Positions 56,841 to 64,000 of a stretch of 64,000 bases of DNA are shown here, piece after piece. The notes beneath the pieces were generated by a model, which was not told where the DNA came from, searched no databases, and worked only from the letters and a program-made list of their open reading frames with translations. The stretch's first letter is position 1; each line of letters begins with the position of its first letter. Position numbers and translations under genes: made by a program. Source of the stretch: JAUVXJ01 sp034411995 (GTDB taxonomy: Bacteria; Chloroflexota; Anaerolineae; UBA7937; B3-Chlor); assembly GCA_034411995.1 (NCBI GenBank), contig DAOUME010000014.1:48435-112434 (forward strand). Direction: 5' to 3'.

Positions 56841-57248
56841 CTAATCCGTGTATTTCCGAAAAGCGCCGATGAACAGTTGCTGCGGGAACTCGGCGAGCTC
56901 ATCGAGGGAAAGAGAAGTAGGATCAACGCGATCGCCTCCCTCCTGTAGCGCGACTTCGCGCACGGCTTCCATGACCCGCGAGAGATCCACTCCCTTGGGG
57001 CAACGTGTATAGCAGGTCTGGCAGGCAGCACAGAGCCACGGCGCGCTGGAATGCACAACTCTGTCTACGAGCCCCAGCTGGAGGAATCGTATGACCTGAT
57101 TGGGTAACATGTCCATGTCGAAGGCCGCGGGGCACCCGGCTGAACATTTGCCGCATTGGTTGCAGCTCAGCAGTACCTGCCCGCTCAGCTCTTCGATTCT
57201 GCGCACGGCTTCGTTGCCCACACTTGTCGCCGAAAGCCTGATTCTCAT
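56841..57248 (-). CDS. hdrC: HdrC-like ferredoxin subunit
   Basis: The 135-residue protein is an all-helical two-cluster ferredoxin with CNQCGKCSAGCPAAFDMD near residue 29 and CAACQTCYTRCPKGVD near 75, the HdrC pattern. HdrC wires HdrA to HdrB. The short N-terminal segment before the first Cys motif fits the family. It is encoded 57 nt after fumarase beta and 39 nt before hdrB. Confidence 0.92.
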   Translation of the reverse strand: MRIRLSATSVGNEAVRRIEELSGQVLLSCNQCGKCSAGCPAAFDMDMLPNQVIRFLQLGLVDRVVHSSAPWLCAACQTCYTRCPKGVDLSRVMEAVREVALQEGGDRVDPTSLSLDELAEFPQQLFIGAFRKYTD

Positions 57249-57305
57249 CTTTCCCTTACCCCATCTGCCCCACTCATGCCCCTGGCCAGTCCGCAGCAGC
57301 GCTTG

Positions 57306-57851
57306 CTAGGATCGCTGGTATTGGTGCCGCCCTCGCTCGTAGGCGTCCGCGCCGTAGATGTCATTGATGACGACGGCAGGGAAGCTCTCTACCACCAGGC
57401 GGCGCAGGGCCTCGGGCCCCAGATCCCCGTAGGCGATCACTTCCGCCGACAGGACGCTGCGAGCCAGCAGGGCACCGGCGCCCCCCACGGCGGCGAGGTA
57501 GACCGCCTCATACCGCTGCATCGCCTCCCGCACCGGAAGTGAGCGGCTGCCCTTGCCCATCATGCCCTTGATACCCGCCTCCATGAGCCGGATGGCATAG
57601 GGATCCATGCGGTAGCTGGTGGTCGGCCCCGCGGAGCCGATGGGATTTCCTGGCCTGGCTGGACTGGGACCCATGTAGTAGATGATCTGGCCCTGGGGAT
57701 CGATAGGGAGAGGTTCACCGCTGTCCAGAGCTTCCACCAACCGTCGGTGGGCGGCGTCGCGAGCCACGTAGATGGTCCCGCTGATGCATACAGAATCGCC
57801 AGAGCGCAACCGCTCCAGCACTGATTGAGTGAGAGGGGTAGTGATGTCCAT
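57306..57851 (-). CDS. Class I fumarate hydratase beta subunit (Fe-S hydro-lyase C-terminal domain)
   Basis: The 181-residue protein covers the Fe-S hydro-lyase beta domain: GDSVCISGTIYVARDAAHRRLVE, IIYYMGPSP, IGSAGPTTSYRMDPYAIRLME and MIGKG-type GMMGKGS. With the alpha subunit it hydrates fumarate to malate, or acts on tartrate, using a labile 4Fe-4S cluster. The frame is open to 58031 but overlaps the alpha gene; ATG 57851 begins family-like sequence. It sits directly before hdrC, so fumarate made by fumarase can pass to the fumarate reductase encoded at the end of the operon. Confidence 0.88.
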   Translation of the reverse strand: MDITTPLTQSVLERLRSGDSVCISGTIYVARDAAHRRLVEALDSGEPLPIDPQGQIIYYMGPSPARPGNPIGSAGPTTSYRMDPYAIRLMEAGIKGMMGKGSRSLPVREAMQRYEAVYLAAVGGAGALLARSVLSAEVIAYGDLGPEALRRLVVESFPAVVINDIYGADAYERGRHQYQRS

Positions 57852-57912
57852 CAGTTCGTGCTCATTCGAGACAAGCCAACCACCTGTCTGCCCATGCTCC
57901 CGTCGAAGGTGA

Positions 57913-58764
57913 TCACAGAATCGTCTCCTTGTGGCGCGCGCTGTGACACTGAATGTTAACTGCCACCGGAAGGCTGGCGATGTGGCAGGGGAACACCTCG
58001 ACGTGCACCGCCAGGCAGGTCGTGCGCCCACCTAGACCCTGCGGCCCGATGCCCAACTCATTAGCCCTGGTCAGGATGTCCTGTTCCAGTGTGGCGACCT
58101 CAGGGTCCTCGCCAGGCTGTCCCACCTTCCTCTGCAACGCGTGCTTGGCCATCAGCATGGCCTTCTCGGCGCTGCCACCGATGCCCACCCCCACTACGGT
58201 GGGCGGGCAGGGGTTGGCCCCGGCACGCTCGACCGTCTCCACGACGAAACGGGTGACACCCTCCCGGCCGTCCGCTGGCTTGAGCATCCCCAGGGCGCTC
58301 ATGTTCTCGCTGCCGCCGCCCTTGGGCATGACCACGATTCTGAGGAGATCACCAGGCACGATTTCGGTGTGAATCACGGCCGGGGTGTTGTCGCCGGTGT
58401 TGGCCCGCGCGGAGAAGGGGCGCTCCACCATCGATTTGCGCAGGTATCCCTTTGTGTAGCCCTGTCTGACGCCTTCCTGGATGGCCTCATTGAGGCTGCC
58501 ACCGACCACATGCACGTCCTGACCCAACTCCACGAAGACCACTGTCAGTCCCGTATCCTGACAGAGGGGTATGCCCTCTTCGCAGGCTACCTGTGCGTTG
58601 AGAATCAACTGCTCCAGGATCTGGCGACCTACCGGAGATTCCTCCGTTTCCAGCGCCGAGCGGAGGGCCGCCAGGACGTCGTCACCCAGGTAGTAACTGG
58701 CCTCGACGCACAGGCGAGAAACAGTTTCAGCTATGTCACCGCATGCGATCTCTCGTTTGGTCAT
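57913..58764 (-). CDS. Class I fumarate hydratase alpha subunit
   Basis: The 283-residue protein covers the Fe-S hydro-lyase alpha domain: IPLCQDTGLTVVFVELG with a cluster Cys, GDNTPAVIHTEIVPGD, PKGGGSENMSALGM, GVGIGGSAEKAMLMAK and a further Cys in GRTTCLAVHVE and NIQCHSARH. It is the first gene of the eight-gene minus-strand operon. Tartrate dehydratase (TtdA) is the main alternative; the fumarate reductase in the operon favours fumarase. No clear sigma-70 promoter is visible in the 518 nt upstream. Confidence 0.9.
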   Translation of the reverse strand: MTKREIACGDIAETVSRLCVEASYYLGDDVLAALRSALETEESPVGRQILEQLILNAQVACEEGIPLCQDTGLTVVFVELGQDVHVVGGSLNEAIQEGVRQGYTKGYLRKSMVERPFSARANTGDNTPAVIHTEIVPGDLLRIVVMPKGGGSENMSALGMLKPADGREGVTRFVVETVERAGANPCPPTVVGVGIGGSAEKAMLMAKHALQRKVGQPGEDPEVATLEQDILTRANELGIGPQGLGGRTTCLAVHVEVFPCHIASLPVAVNIQCHSARHKETIL

Positions 58765-59282
58765 TCCGCGATGCCCGTATAGCTGTTGCCCAGCCGCTCA
58801 GAGCCCCCGCTCAAGCGGAGTCTCAGGACCAGCCTGGGTCGTGATTTGCGCGACGCACGAGCTGGACCAGACACCATATCACAGAGGCGCGAGCGTCGGA
58901 ACACCTCGCAACGAATGAGGAGACCGAACGTTCTTGTCTCCCGGCGTGCAGGGTACCATCGGCGGCTGCCGGACCACCTCCGCGTAACCCGATTCGACAT
59001 AGTAGACGGCCTTGCCATCGAGCGCAAGCTTCGCGGCTGTAGCGTGTTTGTGCGGTGGAAGATGGCATGCGCCAAACGCCTCAGCTCTGTCGAATCGTGT
59101 CGTTCTCAAGCACAAATGGCCATATGCTGGACACTTAGTGACTAGTTGCCAGGGGCCTGATGATGTAGCAACACGACACGGACTGTGTGTTGCGTGTGAC
59201 AAAGGAACAAGTTCCGGTCAGGTCATTGACATGCATTCACGAATCTGCTATACTGGATGTCGTTCAGTGACATACGTGAGTC
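58765..59282. other. 518-nt intergenic region between fumA and the divergent Lrp-type gene
   Basis: It holds the Lrp-gene promoter at 59226-59254 and must hold the promoter of the fum-hdr-frd operon, which I cannot identify. Short frames on both strands show no family features. The base composition drifts toward A+T near 59140-59260. Confidence 0.5.
59226..59254 (+). promoter_or_regulatory. Consensus promoter of the Lrp-type regulator, with possible operator
   Basis: TTGACA (59226-59231), 17-nt spacer, TATACT (59249-59254). The spacer contains ATTC-AC-GAAT (a dyad), and the 8-mer ATGCATTC at 59231-59238 recurs at 59897-59904 before the class III aminotransferase gene. These could be Lrp sites. 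Confidence 0.8.
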
Positions 59283-59849
59283 GTGACAGGGCTCGCCAAC
59301 AGAGACCGTGGTGAGGCTGATCGGGTGGCTGGCAAGAGTCTGGACGAAATCGATGCGGCGATCATAGAGCTCCTTCAAGACGACGGTCGGATGTCAGCCG
59401 TCGATGTGGCTTCCCATCTCGAGGGTGTCACGCCCAGGATGGTCCGCCACCGGATCAAGAAGCTGGTGCGCGAGGGCGTCATCTCAATCACGGCGGTGGT
59501 CCACCCGAAGGCTCTGGGCTACGAGATCATGGCCGACGTCCTCATCGAGACGCAACTTGGCTCGATCCCCGATATCGCGCGCCGTCTGGCAGAGTTGGAC
59601 CACGTCACCTACGCCGCCTGCGCCACTGGAGAGTCGGACATCAGCATTCAAGTCGTAGCCCGTTCAGTCGAAGAACTGTACCACATGGTACAGGAGAAGA
59701 TCCACCAGATGCCGGGAGTATCCCGTACGCGCACCTACTTGCTGCCGTTGGCTCTGAAGTTCACTTACAACTGGGGTGTGCCGCGGGAGGTCTGTCCCAT
59801 GCGCCAGGCTGTGCCGCAACCGACTGAAGAGGGAGCGGACACCACATAA
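59283..59849 (+). CDS. Lrp/AsnC-family transcriptional regulator
   Basis: The 188-residue protein has an N-terminal winged HTH (LDEIDAAIIELLQDDGRMSA ... VTPRMVRHRIKKLVREGVI, about 20-75) and a RAM ligand-binding domain (about 80-160: LIETQLGSIPDIARRLAEL, ATGESDISIQVVAR, YHMVQEKIHQMPGVSRTRTY). Lrp-type regulators sense amino acids and form multimers on DNA. It is divergent from the fum-hdr-frd operon and lies directly before a transaminase, peptidase and AOR series on its own strand, so it probably controls amino acid use. The start is a GTG, about 22 nt after the predicted transcription start; GTG or downstream starts are possible. Confidence 0.9.
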   Translation: MTGLANRDRGEADRVAGKSLDEIDAAIIELLQDDGRMSAVDVASHLEGVTPRMVRHRIKKLVREGVISITAVVHPKALGYEIMADVLIETQLGSIPDIARRLAELDHVTYAACATGESDISIQVVARSVEELYHMVQEKIHQMPGVSRTRTYLLPLALKFTYNWGVPREVCPMRQAVPQPTEEGADTT

Positions 59850-59871
59850 GGCGAAGTAGAGCGCATCGCTG

Positions 59872-59895
59872 CCAGGATCACGGATCTGATCCTGG
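59872..59895. repeat. Perfect 9-bp inverted repeat after the Lrp-type gene
   Basis: CCAGGATCA (59872-59880) and TGATCCTGG (59887-59895) flank a 6-nt loop. There is no T tract, so it may be an operator or a weak terminator between the regulator and the aminotransferase gene. Confidence 0.45.
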
Positions 59896-60029
59896 TATGC
59901 ATTCGTTGGCAGACCCGAACAGGTCGAATACAAGTCCCCGTGAGCGAACACTCTCGCTGCGCTCATGAGATCGGAAAGCCTCTGTGGGGAGCTAGGGGAA
60001 GAAAGGAAACGCTGGTATAGGGATTGGAC

Positions 60030-61403
60030 ATGGCCGAGGGAACGATGTCGTGCATAGTTGATGAACACACTGATGCTTCGGGGCGCGCGTTGGGAAAGTC
60101 AGGCACAGAGTTGATGCACAAGCGCCTGGCTAACGTGCCGCGGGGTGTCTATTGGTCCTTTCCTGTCTTCGCGGCCAGTGCCCGTGGTTGTCGCCTGACC
60201 GATGTCGATGGTGAGGAGTACCTGGACTTCGCGGGCGGGATCGGAGCGCTGAATACGGGTCACTCGCATCCGCTCGTGTTGAACGCCATCAGGCGGCAGG
60301 CGGAGCGCTTCACGCACTCGTGTTTCCATGTGGCGATGTATGACTCGTATATTCTCTTGGCTGAGCGGCTGAACCATCTGATCGGGGGCAAGCGCGCGCG
60401 CAAGACGATGTTCGCCAATAGCGGTGCCGAGGCTATTGAGAATGCCGTGAAGATCGCGCGGCACTTCACGTCGCGGACCGCGTTGATTTGCTTCGAACAT
60501 GCGTTTCACGGACGTACTCTGCTGGCGATGAGCCTGACCGGCAGAGTCAACCCTTACAAGACGGGCTTTGGCCCGTTCGCCCCGGAGGTGTACAGGGTTC
60601 CGTTTCCGTACTGCTACCGCTGCCCCCGGAACCTCCAGTACCCTGGGTGCGACGTTCTGTGTTTTGATGACCTGGAGCGTTGCCTGCGGACCAGAGTGGC
60701 TGCTGAGGCGGTGGCGGCGGTGCTGATCGAACCTGTCTTGGGGGAAGGCGGATTCATCGTCACACCGCCCGAATACATGAGCCGGCTGGAACGACTGTGC
60801 CGGGCAAACGGTATTCTGCTCATTGTCGACGAAGTTCAGGCGGGTTTTGGCCGCACCGGCGAGATGTTCGGTTTCGAGCACTATCGAATCGAGCCCGATA
60901 TCGTGGTCACAGGCAAGTCGCTCGGGAGCGGCGTGCCGCTCAGTGGCGTGACTGGCTGGTCCGAGGTGATGGACTCGCCGCAGGTGGGGGGACTAGGAGG
61001 TACGTCCGGCGGCAATCCCCTGGCCTGCGCGGCGGCTCTGGCCGTGCTTGAAGTCTTTGAGCAGCAAGGTCTGGTCGATCGCGCCAGAGACGTCGGTGCC
61101 GCGATCGAAGAGCGGCTCCAGCGTCTCTACCAAGAGTCCCCAATGGTGGGGGATGTAAGAGGCTTGGGTGCCATGATGGCCATCGAACTGGTCAAAGACA
61201 GGAAGAGCAAGGCCCCGGCAGTCGAGGAGACGCAACGCGTTGTGAACAGGTGCTTTGACGACAAACTGATCATCTTGACTGCGGGAACCTACGGGAACGT
61301 CATTCGATTGCTCGTGCCCCTCGTGGTTCCGGAGGACGATCTCCAGAGAGGGTTGGACATCTTGGAGCGATCGGTGGCCGAGGTGGGCCAATCCTATGAC
61401 TAG
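60030..61403 (+). CDS. Class III PLP-dependent aminotransferase (GABA/ornithine/acetylornithine type)
   Basis: The 457-residue enzyme has class III hallmarks: LDFAGGIGALNTGHSHP, FANSGAEAIENAVKIAR (PLP phosphate), HAFHGRTLLAMSLTG, AAVLIEPVLGEGG, LLIVDEVQAGFGRTG with the PLP-binding Asp, and the Schiff-base Lys in VVTGKSLGSGVPLSG. It is nearest in style to 4-aminobutyrate transaminases, moving an omega-amino group to a 2-oxo acid and leaving a semialdehyde. That would suit the aldehyde oxidoreductase starting at 63804. A Cys-rich loop (FPYCYRCPRNLQYPGCDVLC) is present. AGGG lies 8 nt before the ATG at 60030. Confidence 0.92.
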   Translation: MAEGTMSCIVDEHTDASGRALGKSGTELMHKRLANVPRGVYWSFPVFAASARGCRLTDVDGEEYLDFAGGIGALNTGHSHPLVLNAIRRQAERFTHSCFHVAMYDSYILLAERLNHLIGGKRARKTMFANSGAEAIENAVKIARHFTSRTALICFEHAFHGRTLLAMSLTGRVNPYKTGFGPFAPEVYRVPFPYCYRCPRNLQYPGCDVLCFDDLERCLRTRVAAEAVAAVLIEPVLGEGGFIVTPPEYMSRLERLCRANGILLIVDEVQAGFGRTGEMFGFEHYRIEPDIVVTGKSLGSGVPLSGVTGWSEVMDSPQVGGLGGTSGGNPLACAAALAVLEVFEQQGLVDRARDVGAAIEERLQRLYQESPMVGDVRGLGAMMAIELVKDRKSKAPAVEETQRVVNRCFDDKLIILTAGTYGNVIRLLVPLVVPEDDLQRGLDILERSVAEVGQSYD

Positions 61404-61609
61404 CCGGTCGATCACAACCGGACTATCTGAGTTGGCGGGAGCAGGATTTGGTTCCTCCCTGCCGCTCTCGGCGGGCACGAGAGAGAGCCCATCACCGCGA
61501 GCGGTGCTCGGGCGTGCCATTGGCGTGGGGCGTCGGTGGAGGTGAGGTGTGCTCTGGTCCCCTGCGGGAGAGAGGGGTCAGGGCGGGTTATGGTGAAAGG
61601 AGAGGGTGA

Positions 61610-63562
61610 ATGAGTGCGGTGAAGACAGCGCCCTACGGATCCTGGGAATCGCCGATCTCGTCGGAGTTGGTCGCGTTCCGAACACTGGGGAGCCTGGAGC
61701 CGTTTTTCACCACCGGCGAGATCACACTCGACGGAGAGGACATCTACTGGATGCTGCTACGACCGGCCGAGGGCGGGCGGTACGTGGTGATCCGCTATAC
61801 CCCGGATGGACAAACTAGCAACATGACCCCGTCTGGGTTTGATGTGCGCACCACCGTGCACGAGGTCGGTGGGGGCGGTTTCGCGGTGTCCGATGGGATC
61901 CTGTATTTCTCCAACTTCTCTGATCAGCGAGTATATCGTCTGGATGCCAGCAGGGAGCCGAGGCCGATCACGGCTCCGGGGCAGCTCCGCTATGCGGACT
62001 ACGTTGTCGACCGTGGACGACAGCGCATGATCTGCGTTCGTGAAGACCACACCGCGGAGGGACGAGAGGCGGTGAACGCCCTGGTCAGCCTCGATCTGGA
62101 GGACAACCTGGGCGGGAAAGTGCTCGTGTCCGGCGACGATTTCTACTCGTCGCCGCGACTCAGTCCCGACGGGTCGCGCTTGGCGTGGCTGGCATGGAAC
62201 CACCCCAACATGCCCTGGCATGGAACCGAACTGTGGCTGGGCAACGTGGGCGTCGACGGGACCATTGGCGAGCGAAGGAGAGTGGCGGGTGGCCCCAAGG
62301 AGTCTATCTTCCAGCCAGAGTGGTCGCCAGACGGAGTGCTCCATTTCGTATCGGATCGGAGCGGCTGGTGGAACATCTATCGCGACTGCGAGGGGCAGGT
62401 GGAGCCGCTGTGCGAGATGGAGGCGGAGTTTGGGATGCATCAGTGGGCCTTCGGCATGGCGCTCTATGCGTTCGAGTCAGCTCAGAGGATCATCTGCGCC
62501 TACAATCGGCGTGGCTTATGGCACCTGGCGAGCATCGATGCCGACACCGGTAAGCTGGCGTTGATCGACACCCCTTACACGGATATCTGGAGCGTCAAGG
62601 CGGCCCCCGGGCAGGCTTTCTTCATGGCTGGCTCGCCCAGCGAGCCCGCGTCAGTGGTCCGGCTCGATCTGGCGAAGCAAGAGCTCAGCGTTCTCCATAG
62701 ATCGAGTGATCTGGTGATCGATCCCGGATATCTGTCTCTGCCGCAGCCCGTTGAGTTCCCGACTGAGCGTGGGCTCACAGCTCATGCTTTCTTCTATGCG
62801 CCGCGAAACCGCGACTACGCGGCTCCGGCGGACGAGCGACCACCTCTCCTCGTCATCCCCCATGGTGGCCCAGTGGGCGCGACGTGGACGACGCGGCGGC
62901 TGGAGATTCAGTATTGGACCAGCCGTGGCATCGCGGTCCTTGATGTCAACTACGGGGGTAGCACTGGATATGGGCGGGCATATTGGGAGCGCGTTGTCGG
63001 GCAGTGGGGGATCGTTGACGTCGACGACTGCACGAACGGGGCCCGTTACCTGGTCGAGCAAGGGAAGGTTGACCCCGACAGACTGGCCATCAGCGGAGGA
63101 AGCGCGGGCGGGTACACGGTGTTATGCGCGCTCACCTTCGGAGACTTCTTCGCGTGCGGGGCGAGCTATTATGGCATCAGTGACGTGGAACGGTTGAGTA
63201 TCGACGCCCACAAGTTCGAATCGCACGATCAAGACCACTTGATCGGTCCCTACCCCCAGGAGCGGGAACTGTACTGGGAGCGATCACCGATCCACTTCGT
63301 TGATCGTTTGTCGCGCCCGGTGATCTTCTTCCAGGGGCTCGACGACCTGGTTGTGCCGCCCAATCAGACTGAGATGATGGTGGATGCCTTGCGCGCGAAC
63401 GGCTTGCCCGTGGCCTACGTGGCCTTTGAGGGCGAACAGCACGGCTTCCGTCGTGCCGAGAGCATCAAGCGTGCCCTTGACGCGGAGCTCTTCTTCTATT
63501 CCACGATCTTCGGGTTCGAGCTGGCGGAGCCAGTGGAACCTGTGGAGATTCAGAATCTCTAG
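61610..63562 (+). CDS. S9 family prolyl oligopeptidase-type peptidase (acylaminoacyl-peptidase/DPP IV-like)
   Basis: A cytosolic 650-residue enzyme (no signal peptide). Residues about 20-370 form a beta-propeller that admits only small peptides (repeats such as YFSNFSDQRVYRLDA, SPDGSRLAWLAWNH and WSPDGVLHFVSDRSG). Residues 390-640 are an alpha/beta hydrolase with the nucleophile Ser in AISGGSAGGYTV, Asp in FQGLDDLVVPPNQ and His in EGEQHGFR. It removes dipeptides or acylated residues from peptide N-termini. AAAGGAGAGG lies before the ATG. The context next to a transaminase and Lrp-type regulator suggests peptide and amino acid use. Confidence 0.92.
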   Translation: MSAVKTAPYGSWESPISSELVAFRTLGSLEPFFTTGEITLDGEDIYWMLLRPAEGGRYVVIRYTPDGQTSNMTPSGFDVRTTVHEVGGGGFAVSDGILYFSNFSDQRVYRLDASREPRPITAPGQLRYADYVVDRGRQRMICVREDHTAEGREAVNALVSLDLEDNLGGKVLVSGDDFYSSPRLSPDGSRLAWLAWNHPNMPWHGTELWLGNVGVDGTIGERRRVAGGPKESIFQPEWSPDGVLHFVSDRSGWWNIYRDCEGQVEPLCEMEAEFGMHQWAFGMALYAFESAQRIICAYNRRGLWHLASIDADTGKLALIDTPYTDIWSVKAAPGQAFFMAGSPSEPASVVRLDLAKQELSVLHRSSDLVIDPGYLSLPQPVEFPTERGLTAHAFFYAPRNRDYAAPADERPPLLVIPHGGPVGATWTTRRLEIQYWTSRGIAVLDVNYGGSTGYGRAYWERVVGQWGIVDVDDCTNGARYLVEQGKVDPDRLAISGGSAGGYTVLCALTFGDFFACGASYYGISDVERLSIDAHKFESHDQDHLIGPYPQERELYWERSPIHFVDRLSRPVIFFQGLDDLVVPPNQTEMMVDALRANGLPVAYVAFEGEQHGFRRAESIKRALDAELFFYSTIFGFELAEPVEPVEIQNL

Positions 63563-63803
63563 GACGATCATCCGCCATCTCTCGGGTGGTGTCGGTTCGG
63601 GACACTATGGTAGCCAGAGTCGATGACAGTATCCCGACGGAGATGTCCGGCGACAGCTCAAGGGGCTATGGGAAGCTGGGGAGCCGGTTCTCCGGGGAAG
63701 GGGACGGTGGCAGACTCCTTGGTCCGGGGTTGTGTGGATGGCTCCGCTCACCGGTGTGGTGGACGTGTCATAGGGGCTACCAGGACAGGGGATGAGACGA
63801 GCC

Positions 63804-64000
63804 ATGTCCTTTGGATGGACGGGGCGGATTCTGAGGGTTGACTTGTCGGGGAGACGGTCGTGGGTCGAGGACACGGAGCCGTATGTGGGGTCGTTTATCG
63901 GTGGGAGAGGAATCAACGTCAAGATTCTGTACGATGAAGTGGGGCCCGAGGTAACCGCTTACAGTCCGGCGAACAGGCTTTGTTTAGGGCCCGGTGTTCT
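63804..64000 (+). CDS. Aldehyde:ferredoxin oxidoreductase, N-terminal part (runs off the right edge)
   Basis: The 65 visible residues begin MSFGWTGRILRVDLSGRR and continue FIGGRGINVKILYDEVGP, then NRLCLGPGVL. This is the start of the tungsten-bis-pterin domain of AOR-family enzymes (Y-G-W-x-G-R-I-L-R-V-x-L, G-G-R-G, N-x-L-x-x-x-x-G-x-L). AORs oxidise aldehydes, often derived from 2-oxo acids of amino acid fermentation, with ferredoxin as acceptor. The ATG at 63804 fits the family start; the in-frame ATG at 63792 is possible. Catalytic and 4Fe-4S Cys residues lie beyond the window. Confidence 0.88.
   Translation, partial: MSFGWTGRILRVDLSGRRSWVEDTEPYVGSFIGGRGINVKILYDEVGPEVTAYSPANRLCLGPGV

Noticed and set aside
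58786..59314. Frames of about 100-120 codons in the fumA-Lrp intergenic region
   Set aside because: Amino acid composition is skewed and no motif or ribosome-binding site supports them; two promoter regions must fit here.
63205..63230. tRNA T-arm-like GTTCGAATC sequence
   Set aside because: It lies inside the S9 peptidase gene and no acceptor or anticodon arms can be drawn around it.

Overview
The window is about 60% GC, densely coded, and has no rRNA, tRNA or CRISPR array that I can see. The gene set best fits an anaerobic, protein- and peptide-degrading bacterium of the Chloroflexota (Anaerolineae-like). The reasons are a membrane-tethered YvcK/CofD protein, a Hanks kinase with extracytoplasmic TPRs, many secreted peptidases with Thr/Pro-rich linkers, a DUF3786 protein, an Hdr/fumarate-reductase cluster and the start of an aldehyde:ferredoxin oxidoreductase. 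This assignment is inference from gene content. Many promoters match the housekeeping sigma-70 type with a 17-nt spacer, and several place the start codon at the predicted transcription start (leaderless mRNAs).

Layout. 0-12.5 kb: MATE-like exporter, Mth938-domain protein, yvcK, Ser/Thr kinase plus M50-like membrane protease, an alpha/alpha-toroid protein, tpiA, DUF92, an M24 peptidase, and an aminotransferase preceded by what looks like a classical transcription attenuator with an aromatic-rich leader peptide. 12.6-15.6 kb: a B12-binding radical SAM protein and XdhC. 15.6-25.1 kb: a run of secreted or anchored enzymes (PD40-M15 lipoprotein, class A beta-lactamase-like protein, M23 peptidase, RodZ-type HTH fused to an M1 peptidase, subtilase). 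25.1-32.2 kb: DUF3786 divergent from a B12-binding subunit-meaB-acetyltransferase-prs-nfi-sirtuin run, a methyltransferase and a CBS-pair protein. 32.3-37 kb: a papain-like protease carrying its own chagasin-like inhibitor domain, and a gingipain-like C25 protease. 37.1-43.9 kb: a HEPN/MNT pair whose HEPN gene has an in-frame amber codon, a QueG-like Fe-S protein, and an amino-acid catabolic set (ornithine cyclodeaminase-like, aminotransferase, threonine dehydratase-like, iron alcohol dehydrogenase). 43.9-45.7 kb: gene debris and a 5'-truncated comEC. 45.8-50.3 kb: a plasmid-like replicon (Rep, ParA, ParB) with iterons inside the rep gene. 50.4-58.8 kb: a minus-strand operon fumA-fumB-hdrC-hdrB-hdrA-hdrA-frdB-frdA. 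59.2-64 kb: Lrp-type regulator, class III aminotransferase, S9 peptidase and the 5' end of an aldehyde:ferredoxin oxidoreductase.

How it fits together. Secreted peptidases (M1, M15, M23, S8, C1, C25) would feed intracellular peptidases (M24, S9). The amino acids would pass to transaminases, an ammonia-lyase-like enzyme and AOR-type oxidation of aldehydes, yielding reduced ferredoxin. Fumarate reduction by a soluble Frd linked to Hdr-type electron carriers would be a sink for electrons. The strongest candidates for undescribed biology are the aromatic leader-peptide attenuator (11.13-11.24 kb), the lambda-O-like origin embedded in a Rep gene whose C-terminus resembles DnaA domain I (46.3 kb), and the fumarase-Hdr-fumarate reductase operon with a split HdrA (50.4-58.8 kb).
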